A program made the position numbers and the translations under genes. The notes beneath the pieces were generated by a model, which made no database searches, was not told the origin of the DNA, and saw only the letters and a list, made by a program, of their open reading frames with translations. From Methanomassiliicoccaceae archaeon (GTDB lineage Archaea; Thermoplasmatota; Thermoplasmata; Methanomassiliicoccales; Methanomethylophilaceae), in the NCBI GenBank assembly GCA_016284295.1, contig JAEEOP010000003.1, positions 1 to 51,974 on the forward strand: DNA of 51,974 nucleotides, given 5' to 3'. Shown here in pieces: positions 1 to 7,851 of this stretch. Position 1 is the stretch's first letter. Each line of letters opens with the position of its first letter.

Positions 1-281
1 TGCTCCATACCTTTTGGTCCATGCGTTCTCCCTCTCAGGTCAACCTCATTTTCGCATGTTGTCGAATTACGGACCTTATGACGATTCACATTACGTTCTT
101 CCATCCCGATTCACCCTGGCGGTTCGGCCCGTTGAGGTCCGGGCCTCTCCGCTTCGTCCCAGGAGCTCCATACCCTCGGATTGCTCCGAGCGCATGTCCT
201 GGTAGGGTCGAGGGGGGATGAATCCCCTGGCTACTTCGTTCTTACTTCTTTTCGCAATCCTCCTGGTTGCTTCGCGTCGCA
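1..281. other. No supported gene (left edge of window)
   Basis: Several short open frames overlap on both strands here, but none has a recognisable motif, ribosome binding site or family resemblance. A weak hairpin (GGGGA-TGAA-TCCCC) lies near 213-226. The stretch ends at the left terminal repeat of the insertion element, so it may be older flanking DNA or the edge of a broken gene. Confidence 0.5.
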
Positions 282-297
282 CACCTGAGTTTGACAC
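282..297 (+). repeat. Left terminal inverted repeat of the IS element
   Basis: CACCTGAGTTTGACAC pairs in inverted orientation with 1938-1953, with one mismatch (G versus T at the eighth position). It lies about 100 bp beyond the transposase stop codon. Confidence 0.75.
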
Positions 298-395
298 GCC
301 TGCACGATAGCGTCAGCTGACAAAAACGGAAATCGACAGAATTTGACAGCAGCCTATGACCCCGCTGCGTGGGGTCTCAAGCTGCTGATTTCACC

Positions 396-1863
396 TTATT
401 TGCGCGTGTTCTCACATCGGAAAACCTCCGGAATGACCCCGAAAGCTCTGAGGATCGCCTGATTCAACGAGTTGAAGTTCGATAGAATGAACTCAGTACC
501 CTCCATCCCCTTCCTCCTCACCGTAAGTGTCAATTTTTGCATCGCATCCGATATGAATTTCGTCGCCTTGCCATCTGCTGGCTTGGCCAGAAGACGTGTC
601 ATCGCGATCAGCGCCTGAGCGAGAAAACCTATCAAAAGTACGCCATACACGCCGTCATCGGTCCAGGCCCGAATGGGCCTGATACCGATGTCGGACTTCA
701 TCGAAGAGAACAGCTTCTCCACACAGTCCTTGTCGCGGTACATCTTCCTGATCGCATACGGGTTCAGGTCCAAATTCGATGTGAGACAGAAGAAATCCTT
801 CGCGTCCGTCGACGGTCCTTTCAAAGATATAGTCGCGTGCCTCCTGTTCAGTCATGTGCGTGAGCTTCGTCTGCAGATAGATCCTCGCTTCAATGAGATC
901 GTTCCCGAACTGGTACCTCTTCTTCAGCTTCTTCCCCTTATCCAGATCCGCTTGCAGGCTGACCGCTTCGCGGTACAGCTTGTCCGCTTTCTTCTTGCGA
1001 GCGGCCATGTTCAAATCGTACAGCTCCTCGCTGAAGAAATAGTAGTTGACCCTCGACGGGAACCTCTTCTTCAGACAGTATTCCCCTTTCTCCTCGTCCA
1101 CGCATTCCCATGTATCTTTGGAGAACGATCAGAACAGCTTGTCGTCCGATTTGTTCAGCTTCTTCCTGGTCAGGAAGTTGTTCCTATCGTCCACAATCTG
1201 GTCCAGGATGTCCTTGCAGTTAGCTCCGGCATCGAATATCATCGTCGTATCCTTTCTCAGATCGTCTTTGACCTGCTCGTACGAATGCACCATATGCTTC
1301 GAATCATGGGTGTTCCCCGGCATCACCGTGAGACCGATGGGGATGCACAGCGGCTTCGCCGTCTGTGCTACACCGACGGTCATCTGGCATTCCTCCGGAT
1401 GCCCGTCCTTGGAATGACCTCTCATCGCCAGCTCCGGCTTGTACCCGAAATACACCAGCGATGTCCAATCGAATATCACATCGGAGATCTGCGGACCGTA
1501 TTCCTTCAGAACCCGTTGTCTGAAGGCCGCCACGATCCTCTCCCTGTTCTGCCCCAGCCTTTCCACCGCACGGTACAATGTCTTCACATTGAACTCATAA
1601 AGCCCGAAACGTTCCCTGATGACCGGCTCCATGATGAATTCATGTGCTTTGAATATGCTGAAGTTGTCGCCCAGTTTGTATGCGACCATCAGCTCTGCCA
1701 GTTTGGAGAGGTCTATGCCCTTGGCCTTTAGCTTCGATATCTCCCTGTCGAGACCGTATTTCCTGAAGAAAGCCTCCGACAGCAGCACGTTCCCGACGGC
1801 AACTGATTTATTGCCGTTAGGCTTGATACGCCACGTTCCTGTGGCTTTGTGTTTGCAAGACAT
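396..1863 (-). pseudogene. IS1634-type DDE transposase, nonsense plus frameshift
   Basis: The frame starts at ATG 1863 (MSCKHKATGTWRIKPNGN) and encodes the N-terminal and first catalytic regions, including the FDWTSLVYFGYKP stretch and IFDAGANCKDIL. It meets an in-frame TGA at 1131-1129 and continues in the same frame from 1128 to about 825. The reading then shifts to another frame for the C-terminal part (396-824). That part has the IS4-like signature Y-R-...-E-(6)-K in MYRDKDCVEKLFSSMK, followed by SDIGIRPIRAW. The reconstructed product is about 490 residues, the usual size for this family. The TGA and the shift are independent lesions, so it is inactive. Confidence 0.85.
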
Positions 1864-1937
1864 GAAAGAGCGTACAGGAACACCTGTACTTTTCCATTGC
1901 CCAGCATGTTCAAGAATTGCACTTCACTTTGCTCGAT

Positions 1938-1953
1938 GTGTCAAAATCAGGTG
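1938..1953 (-). repeat. Right terminal inverted repeat of the IS element
   Basis: On the plus strand this reads GTGTCAAAATCAGGTG, the reverse complement of the left end with one mismatch. It lies about 75 bp upstream of the transposase start. Confidence 0.75.
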
Positions 1954-2078
1954 ATAACTTAAACTTCCGCGGGAGCTCTTACGATCTAGTCCGAGAAGAT
2001 TCCGCTCTCAGGAGGATTTGCCTCATCCACATTCGAAACGGTGGAACGCCCAGGGTTACAGGATAAACTACTCTCCGG

Positions 2079-2237
2079 GTGATCGATCCCGACCGCCTGC
2101 TGAAGGGTTTGGTCCAATGGGCGGCCCTCATCTACTACAACCTATTCGCCAATCTCGATACGGAGGAGCATCACGCCTGCCCCGTATCGAGTAAGGCGAC
2201 TCCGCATCGAATTGATAACAGGGCCATCGCAAAGTGA
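2079..2237 (+). pseudogene. C-terminal gene remnant, unknown family
   Basis: From GTG 2079 a 52-codon frame runs to TGA 2235-2237, with an upstream in-frame TAA at 2064. It reads IDPDRLLKGLVQWAALIYY and continues NLFANLDTEEHHACPVSSK, which has the composition of real protein with a hydrophobic helix. It has no ribosome binding site and is too short to be a whole gene. It sits between an insertion element and an ATPase cassette and may be the tail of a gene cut by those insertions, perhaps another transposase. The assignment is uncertain. Confidence 0.35.
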
Positions 2238-2241
2238 GTTC

Positions 2242-2268
2242 ATAAGCATAATTTATTGGATATATCCA
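2242..2268 (+). repeat. Inverted repeat bracketing ATPase A, 3' copy
   Basis: A 27-nt sequence beginning ATAAGCAT and ending in the palindrome TTGGATATATCCA recurs in inverted orientation at 3548-3574 with one mismatch (26 of 27). This copy begins 12 bp past the ATPase stop codon. The core extends here to a perfect 16-bp palindrome, ATTGGATATATCCAAT (2255-2270). Confidence 0.9.
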
Positions 2269-2279
2269 ATGGATTCTGG

Positions 2280-3527
2280 TTAATAGCTATCCAAAGAATC
2301 CGGATCCTTCATGAAGTCTATGACGTTCATTATCCTAATGCCCTTCTCGTTCGTATGAGGCGGCACATCGTCCCCCACCAGCATGATCTTCCTGAAGCCG
2401 TCGTTGACCTTCAGGAATGGCCTGATCTCCTGCTCTTTCTTCTCTGGATCGTCAATCCTGTACGCCGATTGGATGTAGTATCTCCGATCGCCTCTGTTGG
2501 CCACGAAATCGATCTCCAGCTGCCTATACTGCCTTTTACCTTCGACATATTCCCTGATGCCGATGACCCCTACATCCACGGAGTAGTTCCTGCACCTCAG
2601 CTCGTTGTAAATGGCATTCTCCATCAGATGGGTGTAATCGTTCTGTCTGAAGCCCAGCTTGGCGTTCCTTATGCCAAGGTCCACCGCGTAGTATTTGGAA
2701 GGCGTGTCTATGTATGCGTTCCCTTTGACGTCGAAGCGCTTGGATTCCTCGAATAGGAACGAATCCTCCAGGCATGATATATGATCCGACACTGTCCCTC
2801 CGTCCACATCGAAACCGCTGCTGATCAGGATGTTGTCTATGCGGTGGGGATTGGTGAGGGAGCCCACGGCCGACGACAGTATGTTGAACACAGAATCCAG
2901 GACATCCGGGCGCCTAATCCTTCTCCTATCGATGATATCCTTCAGATAGACCACGTCTATCAGCTCGGACAGGTAGTTCATCCTCTCGTCTTCGTCGATG
3001 GACAGCGTCTCGGGAAGGCCCCCGTATGTCAGATAGGAATGCCAGGCGGAATGCTCATCCATTCCGGATGCAGGGAGGTATTCGGAGAATGAGAGGGGGC
3101 GGACGTTTATTTGGATCCCGCGGCCCCTGAATTCGGTGACTATGTCCGATGAAAGGAATCTGGAATTGCTACCGGTGATGTACAGATCCACATTCTTTCT
3201 GCGCTTCAGGCTGTTGACCACATCGACGAAGCCCTCAGCCAGCTGTATCTCATCCATCATTATGTAATATGGATCGTCGTCGCTGATTCTGGAGATCACC
3301 TCCTGATAAAGCATATCGGCATCGCGGAGTTGACTGTTCTCAATGGAATCCAATGCGATGCGGACGATGTGGTCCTCAGGCACGCCCAGGCTGATGAGAT
3401 GGTCATAGAACAGGTTGAACAGAAGATACGATTTTCCTGAACGTCTGAGCCCCGTTATGATCTTCACACCGCCTGCGAATCTCAGCCTATCCAAACGATC
3501 GAGGTAGCCGTCCCTTCTTATCTCCAT
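2280..3527 (-). CDS. AAA+ ATPase, AAA_14/DUF4143 family (ATPase A)
   Basis: This 415-residue protein has an N-terminal AAA_14 ATPase domain: Walker A GLRRSGKS at residues 26-33, Walker B YYIMMDEIQ near 90, and sensor-like TGSNSR near 120. A DUF4143 C-terminal half follows, with YYAVDLGIRNAKLGF and LEIDFVANRGDRRYYIQSAY. The last motif resembles a PD-(D/E)XK nuclease core but has Q-S-A where a nuclease needs E-x-K, so cleavage is doubtful. The chosen start is ATG 3527; an in-frame TTG at 3560 lies inside the upstream palindrome and is less likely. The gene stands alone between inverted repeats and ends in TAA, unlike its neighbours. The cellular role of this family is not established. DNA-linked functions are an inference. 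Confidence 0.85.
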   Translation of the reverse strand: MEIRRDGYLDRLDRLRFAGGVKIITGLRRSGKSYLLFNLFYDHLISLGVPEDHIVRIALDSIENSQLRDADMLYQEVISRISDDDPYYIMMDEIQLAEGFVDVVNSLKRRKNVDLYITGSNSRFLSSDIVTEFRGRGIQINVRPLSFSEYLPASGMDEHSAWHSYLTYGGLPETLSIDEDERMNYLSELIDVVYLKDIIDRRRIRRPDVLDSVFNILSSAVGSLTNPHRIDNILISSGFDVDGGTVSDHISCLEDSFLFEESKRFDVKGNAYIDTPSKYYAVDLGIRNAKLGFRQNDYTHLMENAIYNELRCRNYSVDVGVIGIREYVEGKRQYRQLEIDFVANRGDRRYYIQSAYRIDDPEKKEQEIRPFLKVNDGFRKIMLVGDDVPPHTNEKGIRIMNVIDFMKDPDSLDSY

Positions 3528-3547
3528 ATTATCAATCCAGATTTCTA

Positions 3548-3574
3548 TGGATATATCCAATAAATTCTGCTTAT
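3548..3574 (-). repeat. Inverted repeat bracketing ATPase A, promoter copy
   Basis: Read on the minus strand this is the same 27-nt sequence as 2242-2268, with G for T at position 8. Its palindromic core TGGATATATCCA (3548-3559) lies 21-32 nt upstream of the ATPase start. A TATA-like TATATAAG precedes it (about 3571-3578), so the core sits near the expected transcription start, a natural operator position. Confidence 0.88.
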
Positions 3575-4089
3575 ATAGACATATCGAGTCTGATTGTGAA
3601 GGCGCCTATTGTAAAAGAGGCCGGATTTCATCAAGATATAACAATATCAGTTCCCTGGTCTGGCCAAAGAACTCGCACACAACTGCATGAGAGTCTGACC
3701 GCTTGATTTGGATATGGGATTCATCAGATGTTTTCGATGAGGCTCGTCCTACCATCTATCTTGTTATCCTTGTTCGTGCTGCTACGTCTTGTCATGGAAA
3801 CATGACCTCCGAGGGAGAGATATCAGGCCTCGTAAACGTGGCACTCTCCCTGTTTTTGACACTTCTTTAGGCATCTGGCTACGCCGTTTTCCTATCATTT
3901 TCAGTAGGCTTTCACTCTGTAAAAATTATAATAAAAACTAAATATTAGAACGATGCACAAAAATATACATAGTAAGTTTTGAGCAACAAAGGGGAATCAT
4001 TGTAAACTCGTCATGTCAGAAAAGAGATAGTTTCAACGGGGCTGATGGTCTGGAAATGATGAAACGGCACATCGGACATGTTTCTGATT
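3575..4089. other. Intergenic, no supported gene
   Basis: About 515 bp between the promoter of ATPase A and the end of the membrane-protein gene. The right half is AT-rich (3920-3980) with no open frame worth calling. A 25-codon hydrophobic frame at 3728-3805 has no supporting signal. A short frame near 3600-3705 could be a gene remnant but matches nothing I recognise. Confidence 0.5.
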
Positions 4090-4560
4090 TCAGATCCTTC
4101 CCTTGAAGACAGAGACTACGCCTCCGGCGATTGCCAGGATGCCTCCGAACATCGATAGGTACTGGCCGAAGCCATGCTCGAAACCGAAATTGTAGGGGAT
4201 CTTTGTAACGGGGCCGTCAACGTAGTATGCCACCATGTCGCCGAGCACTATGTCCTTCACCAAGTATCCCAGCACGATTATCGCGATACCGAGAACGACG
4301 ACCACAAGGGACAGGGTCAACCTCTTCCTGCCATCGGTTCTTGCCATCGCAACGCCGATCAAGGCGACTATGGCTCCCAGCACTGCGGTGACTATAGGCA
4401 TGTATGCTTGCCAGGTGCGTGGCAGAGGCCCGTTGTGAAGGTCCAGCCCGATTGTCGAGATATTGCTCTCTGGGTCCACACCCCATGGGAGGAACAGCGC
4501 CACGAACGACAGAATGCCTCCGACGATGCAGACTACAGCTATGATCTGTCTTGTTTCCAT
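4090..4560 (-). CDS. Small four-helix membrane protein, function unknown
   Basis: The 156-residue protein has four predicted transmembrane stretches: IIAVVCIVGGILSFVALFL near the N-terminus, then ones centred near residues 60, 90 and 140. A polar extracellular-type loop (PWGVDPESNISTIGLDLHNG) follows the first helix. A basic TDGRKR segment between helices 2 and 3 suggests a cytoplasmic turn. ATG 4560 has hydrophobic sequence from residue 5 and no alternative nearby. It stands alone between two ATPase cassettes. I do not recognise a family. Confidence 0.7.
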   Translation of the reverse strand: METRQIIAVVCIVGGILSFVALFLPWGVDPESNISTIGLDLHNGPLPRTWQAYMPIVTAVLGAIVALIGVAMARTDGRKRLTLSLVVVVLGIAIIVLGYLVKDIVLGDMVAYYVDGPVTKIPYNFGFEHGFGQYLSMFGGILAIAGGVVSVFKGRI

Positions 4561-4699
4561 CTTCTATGCCCCATTTGGTCTATACATCCAATACTGTCTG
4601 ATAATGTATATTATTCCATGCCGTCGGACCGTGTTCAGCTCTCATTGAAGCACCGGTTGGGACCTGTATCCCATTGGAACCGATCCTCCATATTGAAAT

Positions 4700-4782
4700 G
4701 TAAGTCATACTTTTGACTTACTTCTCAAAATATTATATACCTCACGGCTAATATTGAGAAGTAGGTACGAAAACGTATCTAC
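4700..4782. promoter_or_regulatory. Three consecutive dyads upstream of ATPase B
   Basis: Three inverted repeats are packed into 83 bp, ending 14 bp before the ATPase B start. They are GTAAGTC-N8-GACTTAC (4700-4721), ACTTCTCAA..TATT paired with AATATTGAGAAGT (4720-4734 and 4750-4762), and GTAGGTACG-AAAA-CGTATCTAC (4761-4782, one mismatch). The second spans TATTATATAC, a likely TATA element. This is a plausible operator region for a DNA-binding autoregulator. None of the three sequences resembles the repeats at the other ATPase genes. Confidence 0.7.
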
Positions 4783-4796
4783 ATATCAATGATACC

Positions 4797-6071
4797 ATGA
4801 GGATAGAACGTGACACTTACATCGACAAGCTGATTGAGAGGATGTGGAACGGATCGGTGAAGGTGATCACGGGACTGAGGCGTTCCGGCAAATCGTTCAT
4901 AGTGTTCGAACTGTTCAAAGACTACCTTCTATCCAACGGTACGAAAGAGGAGGACATCATAGAGGTGCAGCTGGACGATATCGTTAACGCCTCGCTTCGC
5001 CACCCGATCAGACTGTATGAGCACATAAGATCCAGATGTGGGGAAGAGGGGAGGAAATACGTCCTGATAGACGAGATCCAGATGGTGCCCATGGTGAAGA
5101 ACCCGTATGACGGCGAAGGCGGGGAACTCACATTCTATGACACTCTGAACGGGCTCACCAAACTGGGCCGTCTGGACATATATGTGACAGGCAGTAACTC
5201 GAGAATGCTCAGCACGGACATCCTGACGGAATTCCGCGGACGTGGGGACGAGATACGCGTCCATCCGCTGTCATTCTCCGAATACTATTCCGCAGTGGGC
5301 GGGGACCGGATGATGGCTTTCCAAACGTATCAGAGATACGGAGGCATGCCGCACATCCTTTCCATCGCATCGGATGAATCCAAGGAGAAATACCTGAGGG
5401 ACCTCTTCACAGAGACATATATCAAGGACATCAGAGAAAGGCACCGTATCGATAGGATAGATGTCATGGAAGGGACCATCGATGTGCTGTGCTCCAGCAT
5501 AGGCTCGTTGACCAATCCGACCAACATCGCCAATGCGATATCGGAGAAAGTCAGCGACAACACGGTCAAGACGTATATCGGGCACCTGATCGACTCATTC
5601 CTGTTCTCGGAAACTAAAAGATATGATGTGAAGGGGAGGAACTATCTGAAGTACCCTGTGAAGTACTACTGCGAGGACATCGGTCTGCGGAATGCCCGCC
5701 TGGGGTTCAGACAGATAGAGGCGACGCATATCATGGAGAATATACTGTACAACGAACTCGTCAACCGCGGGTTCAATGTGGACGTCGGCATGGTCACAGC
5801 GGATGAGAAGGATGCGTCCGGGAAGATAGTGCGCAAGCGCAAGGAAGTGGATTTCGTCGTGAACAAAGGAAACATGTATGTCTACATCCAATCCGCATTC
5901 TCGATACCCGATGAAGAGAAGATGGCCCAGGAAAAAACGCCCCTGGACCGCATAAGAGGTTCATTCCCGAAGGTGATCATCCGCATGGATACCTTCGGCA
6001 GATGGTACGACGACGACGGGATCCTTCACATCAACCTGCTGGACTTCCTGCTGGATAAGGATTCCATATGA
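4797..6071 (+). CDS. AAA+ ATPase, AAA_14/DUF4143 family (ATPase B)
   Basis: The 424-residue protein is close to ATPase A throughout. It has Walker A GLRRSGKS at residues 26-33, Walker B KYVLIDEIQ near 90, TGSNSRMLSTDILTEFRGRG, and the DUF4143 signature YYCEDIGLRNARLGFRQ near 295. The nuclease-like strand KEVDFVVNKGNMYVYIQSAF again has Q-S-A instead of E-x-K. It is slightly longer than A between Walker B and the sensor because of an insertion (MVPMVKNPYDGEGGE). ATG 4797 aligns with the MEIRRD start of ATPase A. It overlaps by ATGA a short remnant frame downstream. Confidence 0.87.
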   Translation: MRIERDTYIDKLIERMWNGSVKVITGLRRSGKSFIVFELFKDYLLSNGTKEEDIIEVQLDDIVNASLRHPIRLYEHIRSRCGEEGRKYVLIDEIQMVPMVKNPYDGEGGELTFYDTLNGLTKLGRLDIYVTGSNSRMLSTDILTEFRGRGDEIRVHPLSFSEYYSAVGGDRMMAFQTYQRYGGMPHILSIASDESKEKYLRDLFTETYIKDIRERHRIDRIDVMEGTIDVLCSSIGSLTNPTNIANAISEKVSDNTVKTYIGHLIDSFLFSETKRYDVKGRNYLKYPVKYYCEDIGLRNARLGFRQIEATHIMENILYNELVNRGFNVDVGMVTADEKDASGKIVRKRKEVDFVVNKGNMYVYIQSAFSIPDEEKMAQEKTPLDRIRGSFPKVIIRMDTFGRWYDDDGILHINLLDFLLDKDSI

Positions 6072-6295
6072 CCGCAAACCCATTGACGGCATGGATCCAG
6101 GCGAAACGGGACGATGCCATCTGCGAAGCTCTTGGCCGCCAGCCGGGAGATATAATAAGGCATGTCGAGAACGACGATGAGGAATCGGACCCGTGATGGC
6201 TGCTCTGGTCACAGGACATCCTCGGAGGCATCCATCTCAAAGGTTACTTCGACAACTTCACATACAGTATGATGCGGACGGTATCTCCCGTCTGA
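6068..6295 (+). pseudogene. Hel308/Ski2-like helicase C-terminal remnant
   Basis: A 42-codon frame overlaps the ATPase B stop (ATG 6068, TGA 6194-6196). It reads LTAWIQAKRDDAICEALGRQ then PGDIIRHVEN. The same frame continues after the TGA with WLLWSQDIL. The pattern W-I-x-I-x-GD-x-VE followed by a W-L-x-Y/W-S helix is typical of the winged-helix/ratchet end of Hel308-type Ski2 helicases. The motor domains are absent, so this looks like the broken tail of a helicase gene interrupted by the ATPase cassette. The match is by eye only; an unrelated small protein remains possible. Confidence 0.45.
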
Positions 6296-6432
6296 TCTGC
6301 GATACCTGCATAGCATTGTACGAGAACAGACCAAGAGGATGCGTTGTCGTCATGTGCTGTGAGATATAGTACCTTTCAGAGCCTCGGCAAGGTTGCTCCA
6401 CACGAACGTATGATCATAACATATTAGACATA

Positions 6433-6494
6433 GTTTCCGAGAATTACGGAAAGACTTTAGATATTTCCTTGATGTTTCCGTAAAACTCGGAAAC
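6433..6494. promoter_or_regulatory. Paired TTTCCG dyads upstream of ATPase C
   Basis: Two dyads of the same design precede the gene: GTTTCCG-N7-CGGAAAG (6433-6453) and GTTTCCG-N7-CGGAAAC (6474-6494). They are spaced exactly 41 bp apart, about four helical turns. The second ends 6 bp before the start codon. Binding there would block initiation, so autorepression is the simplest reading. Half of the first dyad recurs downstream of the gene at 7840-7851. Confidence 0.8.
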
Positions 6495-6500
6495 ATAATC

Positions 6501-7745
6501 ATGTTAAAAACCAAGAAAGGGATTGCGAATCATGGATTACGTTCCCGTGAGGCATACATCGGCAGGATAGCGCCATTCGTAGGCAACAGTAACGCAAAGG
6601 TCGTAACGGGGGTCAGACGCAGCGGCAAATCCACCTTAATCAAGGGATTGCTCTTACTCAATACGGATTGCAACATCCTGCTATACGACATGGAATTCTG
6701 GTCCAACCGCAAATACCGCGATCCGGATATTCTTTACAGATCGATAAAGGAGTCCCTCGACCCCGGAAGGACGAACGTGCTCATCATAGATGAGGTCCAG
6801 GATGTCAACGAATGGGAGGAGCTGATCAGATCCCTCATAGCGGAGAGATGCTGCGACATATATCTCACAGGATCCAACTCGAAACTGCTCTCGGGGGAGT
6901 TCGCCACCTATCTCGGAGGGAGGATCAATACGATCCAGGTATGCACACTGAGCCTTAGGGAATGCATCCTGTTCGATGAGAAGTACGGCTCGGGACTGTC
7001 GGATGACGGCATCCTTGAAAAGCTGTTCAGAGTGGGGGGATTCCCGTCCGTGTGGGTGGCAGATTATCAGGAATCCGACGCCCTGTCCGAGATACGGGAT
7101 ATCGTCCAATCGATACTGATGATGAACGTCGTGAGGAGATACAAGGTGAAACGCGCCGATGTACTGGAGAGCATTCTGATGTTCATGTGCGACAACATCG
7201 GCAACGTCAGCTCTTTGAACAGCATGGCAAGGACACTGTCCTCTTCCGGCAAAGGAGTGAACAAGGATCTGGTCTACGAGTATGCAGGATACCTAGAGGC
7301 TGCATGTCTGGTGGATAGGGTCGAAACTTACGACGTGAAGGGGAAGGACATTCTCACTTCGAAATACAAATACTATCTCGCAGACGTAGGCATAAGGAAC
7401 GCATTGCTCGGATTCAGAGCCTCGGACATCCCCGGCTACATCGAGAACATCATCTATCTGGATCTCAAAAGCCGCGGCTATAGGATATGGGTAGGGAACA
7501 ATAACGGGATGGAAGTGGATTTCATAGCCATGAAGGAGGGAAAGCCTGTGTACATCCAAGCGACCACGGCACTTGAAAGCGAGGATGTCGTGAACAGGGA
7601 ATTCGGAAATCTGAAAGGCATAGATGACAACTATCCGAAATATGTGGTTGTACTGAACAAAGGCCAGCTGGATTCCGACATCGATGGGATCCATTGCATC
7701 GGCCTGAAGGACTTCCTCCTTCTTGAAGATCTGCAGAGGCCTTGA
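6501..7745 (+). CDS. AAA+ ATPase, AAA_14/DUF4143 family (ATPase C)
   Basis: The 414-residue protein is a more distant member of the same family. It has Walker A GVRRSGKS at residues 37-44, Walker B NVLIIDEVQ near 96, the sensor LTGSNSKLLSGEFATYLGGR, and DUF4143 signature YYLADVGIRNALLGFRA near 295. The nuclease-like strand is MEVDFIAMKEGKPVYIQATT; the E-x-K residues are replaced by Q-A-T. The start ATG 6501 lies 6 bp after an operator-like dyad, leaving almost no untranslated leader. It is a single-gene unit convergent with the decayed copy D. Confidence 0.87.
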   Translation: MLKTKKGIANHGLRSREAYIGRIAPFVGNSNAKVVTGVRRSGKSTLIKGLLLLNTDCNILLYDMEFWSNRKYRDPDILYRSIKESLDPGRTNVLIIDEVQDVNEWEELIRSLIAERCCDIYLTGSNSKLLSGEFATYLGGRINTIQVCTLSLRECILFDEKYGSGLSDDGILEKLFRVGGFPSVWVADYQESDALSEIRDIVQSILMMNVVRRYKVKRADVLESILMFMCDNIGNVSSLNSMARTLSSSGKGVNKDLVYEYAGYLEAACLVDRVETYDVKGKDILTSKYKYYLADVGIRNALLGFRASDIPGYIENIIYLDLKSRGYRIWVGNNNGMEVDFIAMKEGKPVYIQATTALESEDVVNREFGNLKGIDDNYPKYVVVLNKGQLDSDIDGIHCIGLKDFLLLEDLQRP

Positions 7746-7839
7746 TCGATCACGGATCATGCGACTCCCGGAACCTGTTGTTGCATCGAAGACGTCCGTG
7801 CGACCCGCCTCACTTTGGAATTTACGTACATGCAGACAT

Positions 7840-7851
7840 TTTCCGTAATTC
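7840..7851 (-). repeat. Downstream inverted copy of the ATPase C half-dyad
   Basis: TTTCCGTAATTC here is the exact reverse complement of GAATTACGGAAA at 6441-6452. The pair brackets ATPase C as an inverted repeat, much as the longer repeat brackets ATPase A. It also overlaps the stop codon of the decayed copy D, so it could belong to either gene. Confidence 0.6.

Larger units (their letters stand above)
282..1953 (-). mobile_element. IS1634/IS4-type insertion sequence, decayed
   Basis: A single DDE transposase reading frame on the minus strand is bounded by a 16-bp terminal inverted repeat that matches at 15 of 16 positions. The left end is CACCTGAGTTTGACAC (282-297). The right end, read inward on the minus strand, is CACCTGATTTTGACAC (1938-1953). 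The element is about 1.67 kb, normal for one transposase gene plus short ends. I see no clear target-site duplication, which suggests an old insertion or later rearrangement. The transposase is broken twice, so the element cannot move by itself. Confidence 0.8.

Noticed and set aside
1129-1131. In-frame TGA in the transposase as a possible selenocysteine codon
   Set aside because: The gene has a separate frameshift near 824, the site is not a known selenocysteine position in transposases, and TGA is the ordinary stop of this genome.
3728-3805. 25-codon hydrophobic frame MFSMRLVLPSILLSLFVLLR
   Set aside because: It has no ribosome binding site, no promoter and no neighbour giving it a role; chance frames of this size are common.
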